The position numbers and the translations under genes were made by a program. Below are positions 8,642 through 16,232 of a DNA stretch of 37,679 bases, piece after piece. The stretch lies in the NCBI GenBank assembly GCA_026129915.1, contig JAHCHD010000032.1:1-37679 (forward strand). The letters are read 5' to 3'. Source of the stretch: Bryobacterales bacterium (GTDB lineage: Bacteria; Acidobacteriota; Terriglobia; Bryobacterales; Bryobacteraceae). The notes below the pieces were generated by a model. That model saw only the letters and a program-made list of their open reading frames with translations. It was not told the DNA's origin and searched no databases. How positions within the stretch are numbered: the first letter of the stretch is position 1; every line of letters starts with the position of its first letter.

Positions 8642-9490
8642 CTACTCGGGAGGGCCGCCGTGTTTTGCCGATTCGAGCATTTGGTAGAGCTCACGCTTCG
8701 AAAGACCTCGTGCGCGGGCGACCTGCTTCATGGCATCCATGCGCGAAAGGCCGGCGGCCTGTGCCTCTGCGATGGCCTCGTCCACAGAACGACCGGCTGA
8801 ACCAGGAACTGGGGATTCGGCGCGGGACAGCACCAGGGTGAACTCGCCGCGGACCGTATCGCGAGCGGCAAGAGTGTTGGCAATGTCGTTTGCACTCCCT
8901 CTCAGCCATTCTTCGTGCAGCTTCGTGAGTTCCCGGGCGGCGCAAACGTTGCGGTTGGGCATCGCCGTGGCGATGGCCGTTAGCGTCTCGATCACACGAT
9001 GTGGCGCTTCGTAAAAAACGAGCGCGGTGTCCAAATGGCGGAATTCATCCAACAGGCGATCCCGCTGTGTGCGTTTCGCCGGCAGAAATCCGCCGAAGTA
9101 GAAACTGCTACATCCGATGCCGCTGCCGGCGATGGCAGTGAGCAATGCCGACGGGCCGGGCACTACCTCTACGGATAGCCCGGCATCGATGGCGGCACGC
9201 ACCACTCGATAGCCTGGGTCAGAGAGCAGAGGCGTGCCGGCATCGGTGACGAGCGCCACACGCGCGCCTTCGAGAATAGCGCCGACAATCTCTCCTGCAC
9301 GCTCCGTTTCGTTGTGTTCGTGGTAGCTCACCATGCGTGTGGTGATGCCAAGGTGCTCCAGCAGTTTTCGGGTATGGCGGGTGTCTTCGCAGGCGATGAG
9401 TGTGGCTTCGCGCAGGACGCGGACGGCGCGCAATGTTAGGTCTTCCAGGTTGCCGATGGGCGTGGAGACGATGGCCAATTGTCCTGACAC
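8642..9490 (-). CDS. rsmI: 16S rRNA (cytidine(1402)-2'-O)-methyltransferase RsmI
   Basis: A 282-residue SAM-dependent methylase of the tetrapyrrole-methylase fold that 2'-O-methylates C1402 in the 16S rRNA decoding centre. Recognised by STPIGNLEDLTLRA at the start, CEDTRHTRKLL near residue 34, the SAM-binding DAGTPLLSDPGYR near 83, and the GGFLP and EAPHR motifs. The C-terminal 50 residues form a small helical domain ending in SKRELYQ, as usual. The start codon is GTG at 9490, with AGGCAGG six bases upstream. It follows the AAA+ gene by 19 bases and is probably co-transcribed with it. Confidence 0.95.
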   Translation of the reverse strand: MSGQLAIVSTPIGNLEDLTLRAVRVLREATLIACEDTRHTRKLLEHLGITTRMVSYHEHNETERAGEIVGAILEGARVALVTDAGTPLLSDPGYRVVRAAIDAGLSVEVVPGPSALLTAIAGSGIGCSSFYFGGFLPAKRTQRDRLLDEFRHLDTALVFYEAPHRVIETLTAIATAMPNRNVCAARELTKLHEEWLRGSANDIANTLAARDTVRGEFTLVLSRAESPVPGSAGRSVDEAIAEAQAAGLSRMDAMKQVARARGLSKRELYQMLESAKHGGPPE

Positions 9491-9509
9491 GAAGCCTGCC
9501 TGTTCGTTC

Positions 9510-10568
9510 CTAGCGTAGCAGCCGGAACACCGTGCGGCCCTCTTTCGCCGAGAAGTCCACCTGCATCCGTTGCGCCGGGGGCGCCTGTTTGTGAATCACC
9601 ATGGAGGCCAGTGGCTGCAGCACCCAGTGCTGGATGCTGCGTTTCAGCTCGCGGGCGCCGAACTCTATGCTGCTGCCGGTTTCCAGCAGAAACTCGCGGC
9701 ATTCGTCGGTGAAGCAAAGCTGGAAGGTCTGGAGCCCCAGCCGCACGTCGAGGTGCACCTGTACGTCCATCAACAACTGTTCGAGAATCGCTTCCAGCGT
9801 GTCTCGACCCAGGGGCCGGTACGTCAGGAACGCATCAATGCGATTCAGGAACTCAGGGGCGAAGCGCTTGCGTACCGCGAACATGGCGGTTTCGTGAAGC
9901 TTTCTCTCCCGCGCCTCGGCCGCACCCGTCCCACTGGATAGGGCTTCGCAACCCTGCAAGAAGCCCATTCCCTGTCGTGATAGCCGGGCCATCTCGTTTA
10001 CGCCTAAGTTCGACGAAAGAAAGATGATGGAGTTCTCGAAGCTCACCGGATTGTTGTCGCCGGTACGTAAAAAGGCCTTGTCGAGGATACCCAACAGAAT
10101 GCGCGTCATCGAAGGCGCAGCTTTCTCGATTTCATCGAATAGCACCACCGAGAGTCTGGAGTATTCACTGCTGATACTCTCCAGTCTTTGCTGAGAGAGG
10201 ACCGCCTGGGTTTCGCGATGGCCTAGATAGCCTGGAGGAGCGCCCACTAGCTTGGCCACTTCGTGATCTAGCTGGTACTCGCCGCAATCTACGCGCAGTA
10301 GTTGCCGGTCGCTCCCGTGCAGTGCTTCCGCAACCACTTCAGCGGTGCGGGTCTTCCCGGTCCCGGTTGGCCCCAGTAGCAGAAAGATGCCGGCGGGTCG
10401 CCCCACCGGGTTAAGGTTGGCCTCGAACATCTCCAGGTAAGGCACCACCGCGTCCAGCGCGTGGTCCTGGCCCAGGAGGCGGGTGCGCAAGAACGCGGAA
10501 AGGCTTCCGGTTTGTCGCGCAATGGTTGGTCGTTGATTCTTGACAGGCAGCGGCTGTAATTTCGCCAT
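9510..10568 (-). CDS. stand-alone AAA+ ATPase resembling the second AAA domain of ClpB/ClpA
   Basis: A 352-residue protein that equals a single ClpB-type D2 module plus its small C-terminal domain. In order: Walker A GPTGTGKT at 66-73, the D2-type pore loop GAPPGYLG near 108, Walker B VVLFDEIEKA near 140, sensor-1 FLSSNLG, the arginine-finger segment APEFLNRID, and sensor-2 GARELKR. The Clp N-domain, the first AAA domain and the coiled-coil M-domain are all missing. It should form a threading hexamer; substrates and any protease partner are unknown, and no obvious IGF/IGL-type ClpP loop is seen. A GTG lies just upstream at 10571, but GGGGGA is better spaced for the ATG at 10568. It lies between wecB and rsmI on one strand. 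Confidence 0.85.
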   Translation of the reverse strand: MAKLQPLPVKNQRPTIARQTGSLSAFLRTRLLGQDHALDAVVPYLEMFEANLNPVGRPAGIFLLLGPTGTGKTRTAEVVAEALHGSDRQLLRVDCGEYQLDHEVAKLVGAPPGYLGHRETQAVLSQQRLESISSEYSRLSVVLFDEIEKAAPSMTRILLGILDKAFLRTGDNNPVSFENSIIFLSSNLGVNEMARLSRQGMGFLQGCEALSSGTGAAEARERKLHETAMFAVRKRFAPEFLNRIDAFLTYRPLGRDTLEAILEQLLMDVQVHLDVRLGLQTFQLCFTDECREFLLETGSSIEFGARELKRSIQHWVLQPLASMVIHKQAPPAQRMQVDFSAKEGRTVFRLLR

Positions 10569-10675
10569 CACGTCCCCCGTTTCACAGCGATTGTAGGGAG
10601 CACGAGGTCGGATTCGGATGACATTCGCGGAAAATGACCGGGAAAAACGGGCGGGAAGCGTCCGCGCCAGAGAGA

Positions 10676-11791
10676 TTATTTTCCCTGAAATGAGGCAATT
10701 AGGTGGCGAATTTGCCGGCAGGCACTGCCATCGCCATAAATGCCGTGACGCACGGGTGATTGGGCTGCATCCGCGGCTGGAAAAAGCGCCGCGCGACAGG
10801 CAGCGAGAATTGATTCCGGCTCAAAGCCAACCACGCTGGCCACTCCTGCAGCCACTCCCTCCGGGCGTTCTGTGCATTCCCGCACAACCACTACGGGGCG
10901 TCCCAGATAGGGGGCCTCCTCCTGAATGCCGCCCGAATCCGTGAGCAGCAGGTCCGCGCTTCGCATCAGCGCGACGAAGGACGCGTAGTCGAGCGGGGCG
11001 GTAAGGTACAGATGCGGGTGCTCAGGCAGCAGGGAAGCCACTCTCGCGCCAGCTTCCGGATTCGGATGCAGAGGCACAATGAGTTCGAGTTCATGTTCGG
11101 CCAGCAGTCGCACCAGGGCTTGGCAGACACTCTCTAGACGGTCGCCAAATGATTCGCGCCGGTGCATGGTGGCCACCACACGTTTTCGCTCCGAGGGGGG
11201 GAAGGTTGCCTCGGGTTGCAGTGTGCCGTTATCTAGTGCGCCAAGCACCCACTGAAGGGCGTCAATGCTGGTGTTGCCGGTGACGTGGACTCGCTCGGCG
11301 GGAATCCCTTCGCGCAAGAGGTTCTGCGCGGCGTTCTGCGTGGGGGCACAGTGTAAGCTGGCAAGACGTGAAACCAGGGTACGGTTCATCTCCTCGGGAA
11401 ACGGCATGTAAGGATTGTGTGTACGCAAGCCAGCTTCGATATGCACCACGGGAACGCGACGATAAAACGCCAACTGCGCGGCGCACAGCGTCGTTGTGGT
11501 GTCGCCCTGCACAATCACCAGTTCCGGGCGGGTTGATTCGAATATCGCGGGCAGCGAATCGAGGATACGCGCGGTGAGCGATTCGAGGCTCTGTCCGGGA
11601 CGCATGCACTCTAGTTTTGTATCGGGCCGAATGCCAAAGCATCGCCAGACGGGCTCCAGCAAATCGGCATGCTGCCCGGTGGAGCAGAGGTGGGTCTCAA
11701 ATGACTCCGGGTGCGCACGCAACTCGAGCACGAGCGGCGCAAGCTTAATGGCTTCGGGGCGAGTCCCTAGCACACATAGCACTCGCTTCAA
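10676..11791 (-). CDS. wecB: UDP-N-acetylglucosamine 2-epimerase (non-hydrolysing)
   Basis: A 371-residue enzyme that interconverts UDP-GlcNAc and UDP-ManNAc in the cytoplasm, feeding surface polysaccharide synthesis. Family motifs: GTRPEAIKLAPL at residues 9-20, VQGDTTTT near 95, HIEAGLRT near 116, PEEMNR, HRRES near 210, LTDSGGIQEEAP near 285 and the late TERPEG. The start codon is TTG at 11791, with AAGGA about ten bases upstream; no ATG is available in frame before the GTRPEA motif. It lies 81 bases downstream of infA. With the UDP-HexNAc dehydrogenase encoded further along the same strand it could form a UDP-ManNAcA pathway (inference). Confidence 0.94.
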   Translation of the reverse strand: MKRVLCVLGTRPEAIKLAPLVLELRAHPESFETHLCSTGQHADLLEPVWRCFGIRPDTKLECMRPGQSLESLTARILDSLPAIFESTRPELVIVQGDTTTTLCAAQLAFYRRVPVVHIEAGLRTHNPYMPFPEEMNRTLVSRLASLHCAPTQNAAQNLLREGIPAERVHVTGNTSIDALQWVLGALDNGTLQPEATFPPSERKRVVATMHRRESFGDRLESVCQALVRLLAEHELELIVPLHPNPEAGARVASLLPEHPHLYLTAPLDYASFVALMRSADLLLTDSGGIQEEAPYLGRPVVVVRECTERPEGVAAGVASVVGFEPESILAACRAALFPAADAAQSPVRHGIYGDGSACRQIRHLIASFQGK

Positions 11792-11872
11792 ATGTTGGGC
11801 ATCCTTGTTACCGGTTATGCTACACCGAAACGCACAGACTGCGGCAAGGGGTTGGTGATTCCTGAAATCAGG

Positions 11873-12097
11873 CTACTTGTGGCGGTACGTAATGCGACCC
11901 TTAGTGAGGTCGTAGGGCGACATTTCCAGCGTCACGCGATCCCCGGCCAGCACGCGAATGCGGTGCCGGCGGAGCTTACCGGCCAAGTGGGCCAGAATCA
12001 CGCGCTCTTCATCCTGGTCAAGCTGCACACTGAAAAGTCCGCTAGGGAACTTCTCCAGCACTTTTCCGGTGACTTCAATACAATCCTCGCGACTCAT
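11873..12097 (-). CDS. infA: translation initiation factor IF-1
   Basis: A 74-residue S1/OB-fold protein that binds the ribosomal A site during initiation. It aligns over its full length with IF-1: [16 protein letters not shown], then [21 protein letters not shown] and [13 protein letters not shown]. The usual GKMRKNYIRIL reads [11 protein letters not shown], and two extra residues sit in the DQDEER loop; this HRIR form resembles the second IF-1 paralogue of some proteobacteria, so another infA in the ribosomal protein operon is possible. GGGAGG lies about 6 bases before the ATG, a strong ribosome-binding site. It heads the minus-strand cluster with wecB downstream. Confidence 0.95.
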   Translation of the reverse strand: MSREDCIEVTGKVLEKFPSGLFSVQLDQDEERVILAHLAGKLRRHRIRVLAGDRVTLEMSPYDLTKGRITYRHK

Positions 12098-12202
12098 CGT
12101 CCTCCCAAAAACTGAACGCTACCACGACGCCCATGAGCGCGCGGGGAGCGAGCGGAAGCTTGCCGGGAGAATTGTGGATACACTGCCCCCGGAGCATCTC
12201 CC

Positions 12203-12208
12203 ATTATA
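12203..12208 (-). promoter_or_regulatory. candidate -10 element for infA
   Basis: A perfect TATAAT on the minus strand lies about 105 bases upstream of the infA ATG. At the 17-base position the -35 region reads GGAGCA, a poor match, so a promoter here would depend on the -10. It is the best promoter-like hexamer between infA and the divergent deacetylase gene. Confidence 0.4.
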
Positions 12209-12305
12209 GGCCATCCCCTTGACAATGCTCCTGTGCTCGCGCTAACCGGGTGGCGTCGTGCCGTCTTGGTGGCGCGATTGGCTATGCTAGGGAATCGAAC
12301 GAGAC

Positions 12306-13241
12306 GTGCAGCCGCGACTCCATTACTGCGACAACTACGCCATCCCGCTCCCCGTTGGCCACAAGTTCCCAATGGAGAAGTACCGCCTCGTGCGGGACAA
12401 ACTCGCGCTCACGGGACTGTTTCGGTTTGAGTGCGCATCCTTCGCCACGGAACAGCAGTTGTTGCGGGTGCATTCGCGCGACTATGTGCGCAGCTTTTTG
12501 GAGGGCAGCCTCTCGCCCCAGGCGGTCCGCCGCATCGGATTTCCCTGGTCTCCATCGCTTGTCCACCGCACGCTGGCCAGTGTGGGCGGGGCGGTGGCCG
12601 CCGCAGAGGACGCCTTCACCCAGGGTTTTGGCGGCAATCTGGCGGGAGGGACGCACCATGCCTTCCCCGGCGAGGGTTCCGGGTTCTGCGTGTTTAACGA
12701 CATCGCCGTTGCCATTGAGCATCTGCGTGTGACGCGAGGGTTGAGGCGTGCCGCAGTGGTGGATCTGGACGTGCACCAAGGCGACGGCACGGCCGCGATT
12801 TACGAAGATGATCCCGCCGTGCTGACATTCTCGATGCATGGCGCGCACAATTTCCCCTTCCGCAAGCAGCGCAGCAGGATTGACGTGGCGCTGCCCAACG
12901 ATACGGGCGATGCTGCATTTCTGGATGCCTTGATGGCCAGCATGCCCCGGGTGCTCGATTTCGAACCAGAGGTGATCTTTTTCCAGGCGGGCGTGGACGG
13001 TTTACGGGAAGATAAGCTTGGCAAACTGGCACTTACCCACGAGGGCCTCCGCCAGCGCAACCTATTTGTGCTGGAGACCTGCAGGAACTACGATGTCCCG
13101 GTGGTGATTTGTATGGGAGGGGGCTATTCCCTTCCCATCATTAACAGTGTCGACGCGCACGCCCAGGTGTTCCTGGATGCCGCCCAGGCGTATTTGCCGG
13201 CGGCGCAATGGCAGACGGCCGGGACGCGGCAGTCCACCTGA
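12306..13241 (+). CDS. HDAC-family (acetoin utilisation/HDAC11-like) deacetylase
   Basis: A 311-residue zinc-dependent deacylase of the arginase/deacetylase fold. Active-site motifs: AGGTHHAF near residue 118 with the paired His, the zinc ligands in DLDVHQGDG near 156, a later Asp in QAGVDGLREDKLG, and the transition-state Tyr in MGGGYS. The opening HYCDNYAIPLPVGHKFPMEKY is typical of HDAC11-like bacterial members, so the GTG at 12306 is the likely start although no clear Shine-Dalgarno precedes it. The substrate is unknown: acetyl-lysine, acetyl-polyamine or another amide. It is divergent from infA, with about 208 bases between the starts, and followed by a convergent CPBP protease gene. Confidence 0.92.
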   Translation: MQPRLHYCDNYAIPLPVGHKFPMEKYRLVRDKLALTGLFRFECASFATEQQLLRVHSRDYVRSFLEGSLSPQAVRRIGFPWSPSLVHRTLASVGGAVAAAEDAFTQGFGGNLAGGTHHAFPGEGSGFCVFNDIAVAIEHLRVTRGLRRAAVVDLDVHQGDGTAAIYEDDPAVLTFSMHGAHNFPFRKQRSRIDVALPNDTGDAAFLDALMASMPRVLDFEPEVIFFQAGVDGLREDKLGKLALTHEGLRQRNLFVLETCRNYDVPVVICMGGGYSLPIINSVDAHAQVFLDAAQAYLPAAQWQTAGTRQST

Positions 13242-13253
13242 AGGGGTGAACCG

Positions 13254-14267
13254 TTACACCAAAAACACCCGCCAGACCGTCACCACCAGTGCATGCGTCA
13301 CCATTGCGGCGCGGATGCCGCCGGTTCGCTGGAACACTAGCCCATAGGCGGCGTGAGCGACTGTGGCGAGCAGGGCGAACTTCCAGTTGGGGAATTCGCG
13401 GAAGGGCAGATGGAGTGCGCCACTGATCAGGCTGGTTACGATGAGTCCAGTGCGGAACGAACTCAGCCATTCCGTCAGCCACTGCTGTAGCAATCCACGC
13501 AGGAAGAACTCCTCAGACAGCGCCACCACCCAGAAGATCCCAAAGAAAGTGCCGGCGGTGATGGCCAGTGTCTGGTACCAGGGCCGGGAAAGTTCGCGCA
13601 ATCCGAAGAAGTCGAGCGTCCATCCCATCACAAATAGAACGGGAAAGAGCGCCGCGAAGCCAATCACGCCCGCACGCCATTCGGGGATTGTTGGCCACCA
13701 GCCGAAGCCGATGCTGGGCATGCGGCGCAGTAACAGGGCGGCGCTCATGCCAAGGCGGATCCAGAGGATGCGGCCCAGAAATTCTGCCTGCAGCTTCGGG
13801 GCGGCGTCCGGGTAGATCTCCTTGAACACACCGCTAAGCATCACAGCAGCCACCAGCACCAGAAAGCCGGCATCGCTAACGCGACCGGGAGGCAGCACTA
13901 CATACCAGATTGAAATGGTGATCGCCAGCGCCGCCAGCACCAGGGTCGCCCGCAACCCAAAGACACCGGCGCCCACGGTGTAAATCGCGAAGGGCAGCAG
14001 CGCGGACAGGGCCATTCCCGCGGCAATCTGGCGCGGGGAACACCTGTGGATGGCCGCAGCGCGGACATCCGCCCACCCAAGCGGGACAAAGCAAAGAAGT
14101 TCGACGCAGGCCGCAACAAGGAATGGTATTCGCACCGCAATCGGGATATGCTGAGGCAACAGGAACGCGGCAGCGACACCGGCTGTCAGCCAGATTCCGG
14201 CAACGGCAATCCACAGGCTGGCTGGAATGCCGTACACACAATCGGGAAGGCGGGAAAAGCGAGGCAT
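13254..14267 (-). CDS. CPBP-family intramembrane glutamic endopeptidase
   Basis: A 337-residue polytopic protein (about eight hydrophobic segments) of the CPBP/Rce1-like family. Motif 1, SEEFFLRG with the catalytic EExxxR, lies about 85 residues before the C-terminus; motif 2 is the Ser-Gly-Ala-Leu-His segment, and motif 3 the late THALVV. Family members process CAAX proteins in eukaryotes and bacteriocins or signalling proteins in bacteria; the target here is unknown. The frame stays open to 14441, but the ATG at 14267 gives the expected N-terminus. Its start codon overlaps the start codon of the divergent plus-strand gene within CATG at 14265-14268. No Shine-Dalgarno is seen. It is convergent with the deacetylase gene, the stops being 12 bases apart. 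Confidence 0.82.
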   Translation of the reverse strand: MPRFSRLPDCVYGIPASLWIAVAGIWLTAGVAAAFLLPQHIPIAVRIPFLVAACVELLCFVPLGWADVRAAAIHRCSPRQIAAGMALSALLPFAIYTVGAGVFGLRATLVLAALAITISIWYVVLPPGRVSDAGFLVLVAAVMLSGVFKEIYPDAAPKLQAEFLGRILWIRLGMSAALLLRRMPSIGFGWWPTIPEWRAGVIGFAALFPVLFVMGWTLDFFGLRELSRPWYQTLAITAGTFFGIFWVVALSEEFFLRGLLQQWLTEWLSSFRTGLIVTSLISGALHLPFREFPNWKFALLATVAHAAYGLVFQRTGGIRAAMVTHALVVTVWRVFLV

Positions 14268-15069
14268 GCGACGATACGCGCCCATCTTAGCACTGGCGGG
14301 TTTGCTGGCCACCGCTCTGGGGCTGATGTGCTCAGGTGCGCACGCGCAACCGTTATCCACTGCCCTGCGCCCGCCGCGCGACCTTGCCAAGCGAGTTGCG
14401 CGCAATGAGTCGTTTATTCGCGCGATGCGCGACCAGTACACCTTCCGTCAATACTTCCAGTTTGAGGAGCTTACTAGTAGCGGGCAGCGGATGGGAATCT
14501 ATCAGGAACAGCGCGAGGTGATCTTCTCCCCCGAGAGAGGCAGGGCCGAAGTGCTGGAGAAGCTACCTTCCAACTCTCTGAAGCGAATCCGGCTAACGGA
14601 CGAGGACTTCCACGACGTACGGGAGATCCAGAATTTCCTGTTCACTGAGGATGTGCTGTGGCTTTACCAGATTCGCCACCAGGGTGACGAGGTCGTGGAG
14701 GGCGAACCGTGCTGGGTGATGCGCGTGAGCCCGAAGAACCATCTGGAGGGGATGCGCTTCTTCGAGGGCGTGCTGTGGGTGAGCAAGAATGACGAGGAGA
14801 TCGTGCGCGCCAGCGGCCACGCGGTTCCCGAGATCCGCACCACCAAACATGAGAACCTGTTCCCCGCATTCACCACGGTGCGGCAACGCATCGACGGCCA
14901 CTGGATGCCGGTGCGTACCTACGCCGATGACGAACTTGCCTATAGCAGCGGGCGGCAGCGCGTGCGTCTGCAAGTGGACTTCGCCGACTACCGGCGGTTC
15001 GGCGCCGATAGTTCCATTGCGTTCGGCGAGGTGCCGAAGGATGCGGCTTCTCCAGAACCGAAGCCGTAG
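14266..15069 (+). CDS. secreted hypothetical protein, LolA-like fold suspected
   Basis: A 267-residue protein whose first 27 residues are a Sec signal peptide (MRRYAPILALAGLLATALGL, cleavage probably after AHA). The rest is rich in charged beta-strand-like segments, with repeated WVMRV, LWVS and TTVRQRIDGHWMP patterns reminiscent of outer-membrane-lipoprotein-sorting (LolA-like) domains. I do not recognise a named family and there is no lipobox. The ATG at 14266 is preceded by AGCGAGG, closely spaced; an upstream ATG at 14227 would bury the signal peptide. It probably acts in the periplasm or cell envelope. The start codon overlaps that of the divergent CPBP protease gene. Confidence 0.75.
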   Translation: MRRYAPILALAGLLATALGLMCSGAHAQPLSTALRPPRDLAKRVARNESFIRAMRDQYTFRQYFQFEELTSSGQRMGIYQEQREVIFSPERGRAEVLEKLPSNSLKRIRLTDEDFHDVREIQNFLFTEDVLWLYQIRHQGDEVVEGEPCWVMRVSPKNHLEGMRFFEGVLWVSKNDEEIVRASGHAVPEIRTTKHENLFPAFTTVRQRIDGHWMPVRTYADDELAYSSGRQRVRLQVDFADYRRFGADSSIAFGEVPKDAASPEPKP

Positions 15070-15183
15070 CAGCCCTTAGCCACATCCACCACAAACCCAA
15101 AACCCGGCGCCCGCTTGCTGCGCGTGCGCCGGTACGCCAGACTGATGGTCGTACTCCCCAGTTGAGCCCCCGGAGGAAGTGTC

Positions 15184-16197
15184 GTGCCACGCATGAACCA
15201 CCAGGTAACGCTCGCGCATCGCCCTGTAGCGCTACCCATGGAATCGGATTTCGCACTGGTGGAGTCGCCAGCGCCAGAGGCGGGCGAAGGCCAGTTTCTG
15301 GTGCGTACGCTGTATCTGTCGCTGGACCCCTACATGCGGGGCTGGATTCGAGAGAACCCTGGGTACACTGCTCCCATGCCGCTGGGCGCAGTGATGCCTG
15401 GCGGAGTAGTGGGTGTGGTGGAGGATTCGCGGCACCCTGGGTTCCAGCCGGGCGACATCGTGGAGGGCATGCTGGGCTGGCGACGCTATGGGGTGACGGA
15501 TGGCGCCGGATTCCGCAAGGTGGACCCGTCACTGGCGCCCATCTCCACGGCGCTGGGCCTGCTGGGAATGCCTGGGCTGACGGCATACTTTGGGGCAACA
15601 GCGATTGCCCAGACGAAGCCCGGTGAACAGGTCTTCGTCTCCGGTGCGGCTGGTGCGGTAGGTTCCGTGGCAGGCCAAATCGGCAAGATACTTGGCTGCT
15701 ATGTGGCGGGCAGCGCGGGTTCTGACGACAAGGTGAGGCACGTGTTGGAAGACCTCGGCTTCGACGCCGCATTCAACTACCGTGGACGCGAGGACTACCC
15801 GGCAGCACTGCGCGAGGTTTGTCCGAAGGGGATTGATGTCTACTTCGACAACGTGGACGGGCTGATGACTGACGCCGCGGTGGCGCACATGAACCTGCGC
15901 GGTCGCATTGCGGTGTGCGGGCAGATTTCGCAATACAACCTGAAGGAGCCGGAATTAGGACCCCGCTGGTTGTTCCAGACCATCGTGAAACGGCTTCGCA
16001 TTGAAGGCTTCCTGATCCCCGACTTCGCGCCCAGAATTCCGGAGGCATTGGCGCAAATGGCAGCCTGGTACAAAGAGGGTCGCTTCCAATACCGCGAAAC
16101 GATCGCCGATGGGCTGGAAAACGCGCCGGCTGCTTTCATCGGCATGTTGACGGGTCGTAACACGGGCAAGCAGTTGGTGAAGGTAACTGAACTGTAG
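15184..16197 (+). CDS. zinc-free NADP-dependent oxidoreductase (CurA/prostaglandin reductase type)
   Basis: A 337-residue medium-chain reductase of the leukotriene B4 12-hydroxydehydrogenase/CurA branch, which reduces enone double bonds with NADPH. Seen: SLDPYMRGWI near residue 46 (a signature of this branch), LGMPGLTAYFG near 127, the nucleotide-binding SGAAGAVGS near 152, and YFDNVDG near 220. No zinc-binding Cys residues are present. The start is GTG at 15184, with GGAGGA seven bases upstream; the ATG at 15193 would have too long a spacing. The substrate is unknown; detoxification of alpha,beta-unsaturated carbonyls is usual for the family. It lies 35 bases before the hydrolase gene. Confidence 0.9.
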   Translation: MPRMNHQVTLAHRPVALPMESDFALVESPAPEAGEGQFLVRTLYLSLDPYMRGWIRENPGYTAPMPLGAVMPGGVVGVVEDSRHPGFQPGDIVEGMLGWRRYGVTDGAGFRKVDPSLAPISTALGLLGMPGLTAYFGATAIAQTKPGEQVFVSGAAGAVGSVAGQIGKILGCYVAGSAGSDDKVRHVLEDLGFDAAFNYRGREDYPAALREVCPKGIDVYFDNVDGLMTDAAVAHMNLRGRIAVCGQISQYNLKEPELGPRWLFQTIVKRLRIEGFLIPDFAPRIPEALAQMAAWYKEGRFQYRETIADGLENAPAAFIGMLTGRNTGKQLVKVTEL

Positions 16198-16220
16198 ACA
16201 CCCCAGGGATGCGCGTTCCA

Positions 16221-16226
16221 TATAAT
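16221..16226 (+). promoter_or_regulatory. TATAAT six bases before a start codon (possible leaderless promoter)
   Basis: A perfect TATAAT ends exactly six bases before the ATG at 16233. TAGACA at 16195-16200, overlapping the previous stop codon, is a five-of-six -35 match but 20 bases away. Transcription from here would begin at about the A of the ATG. Confidence 0.45.
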
Positions 16227-16232
16227 GACGGC

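Noticed and set aside
10643..10670. Possible intrinsic terminator after wecB
   Set aside because: The stem is only four pairs and the T-run five bases, and the AAA+ gene that flanks this gap lies downstream on the same strand; too weak to call.
15070..15183. Remnant gene suspected between the secreted protein gene and the oxidoreductase gene
   Set aside because: The minus-strand translation runs on from the antisense of the preceding gene without any recognisable motif.
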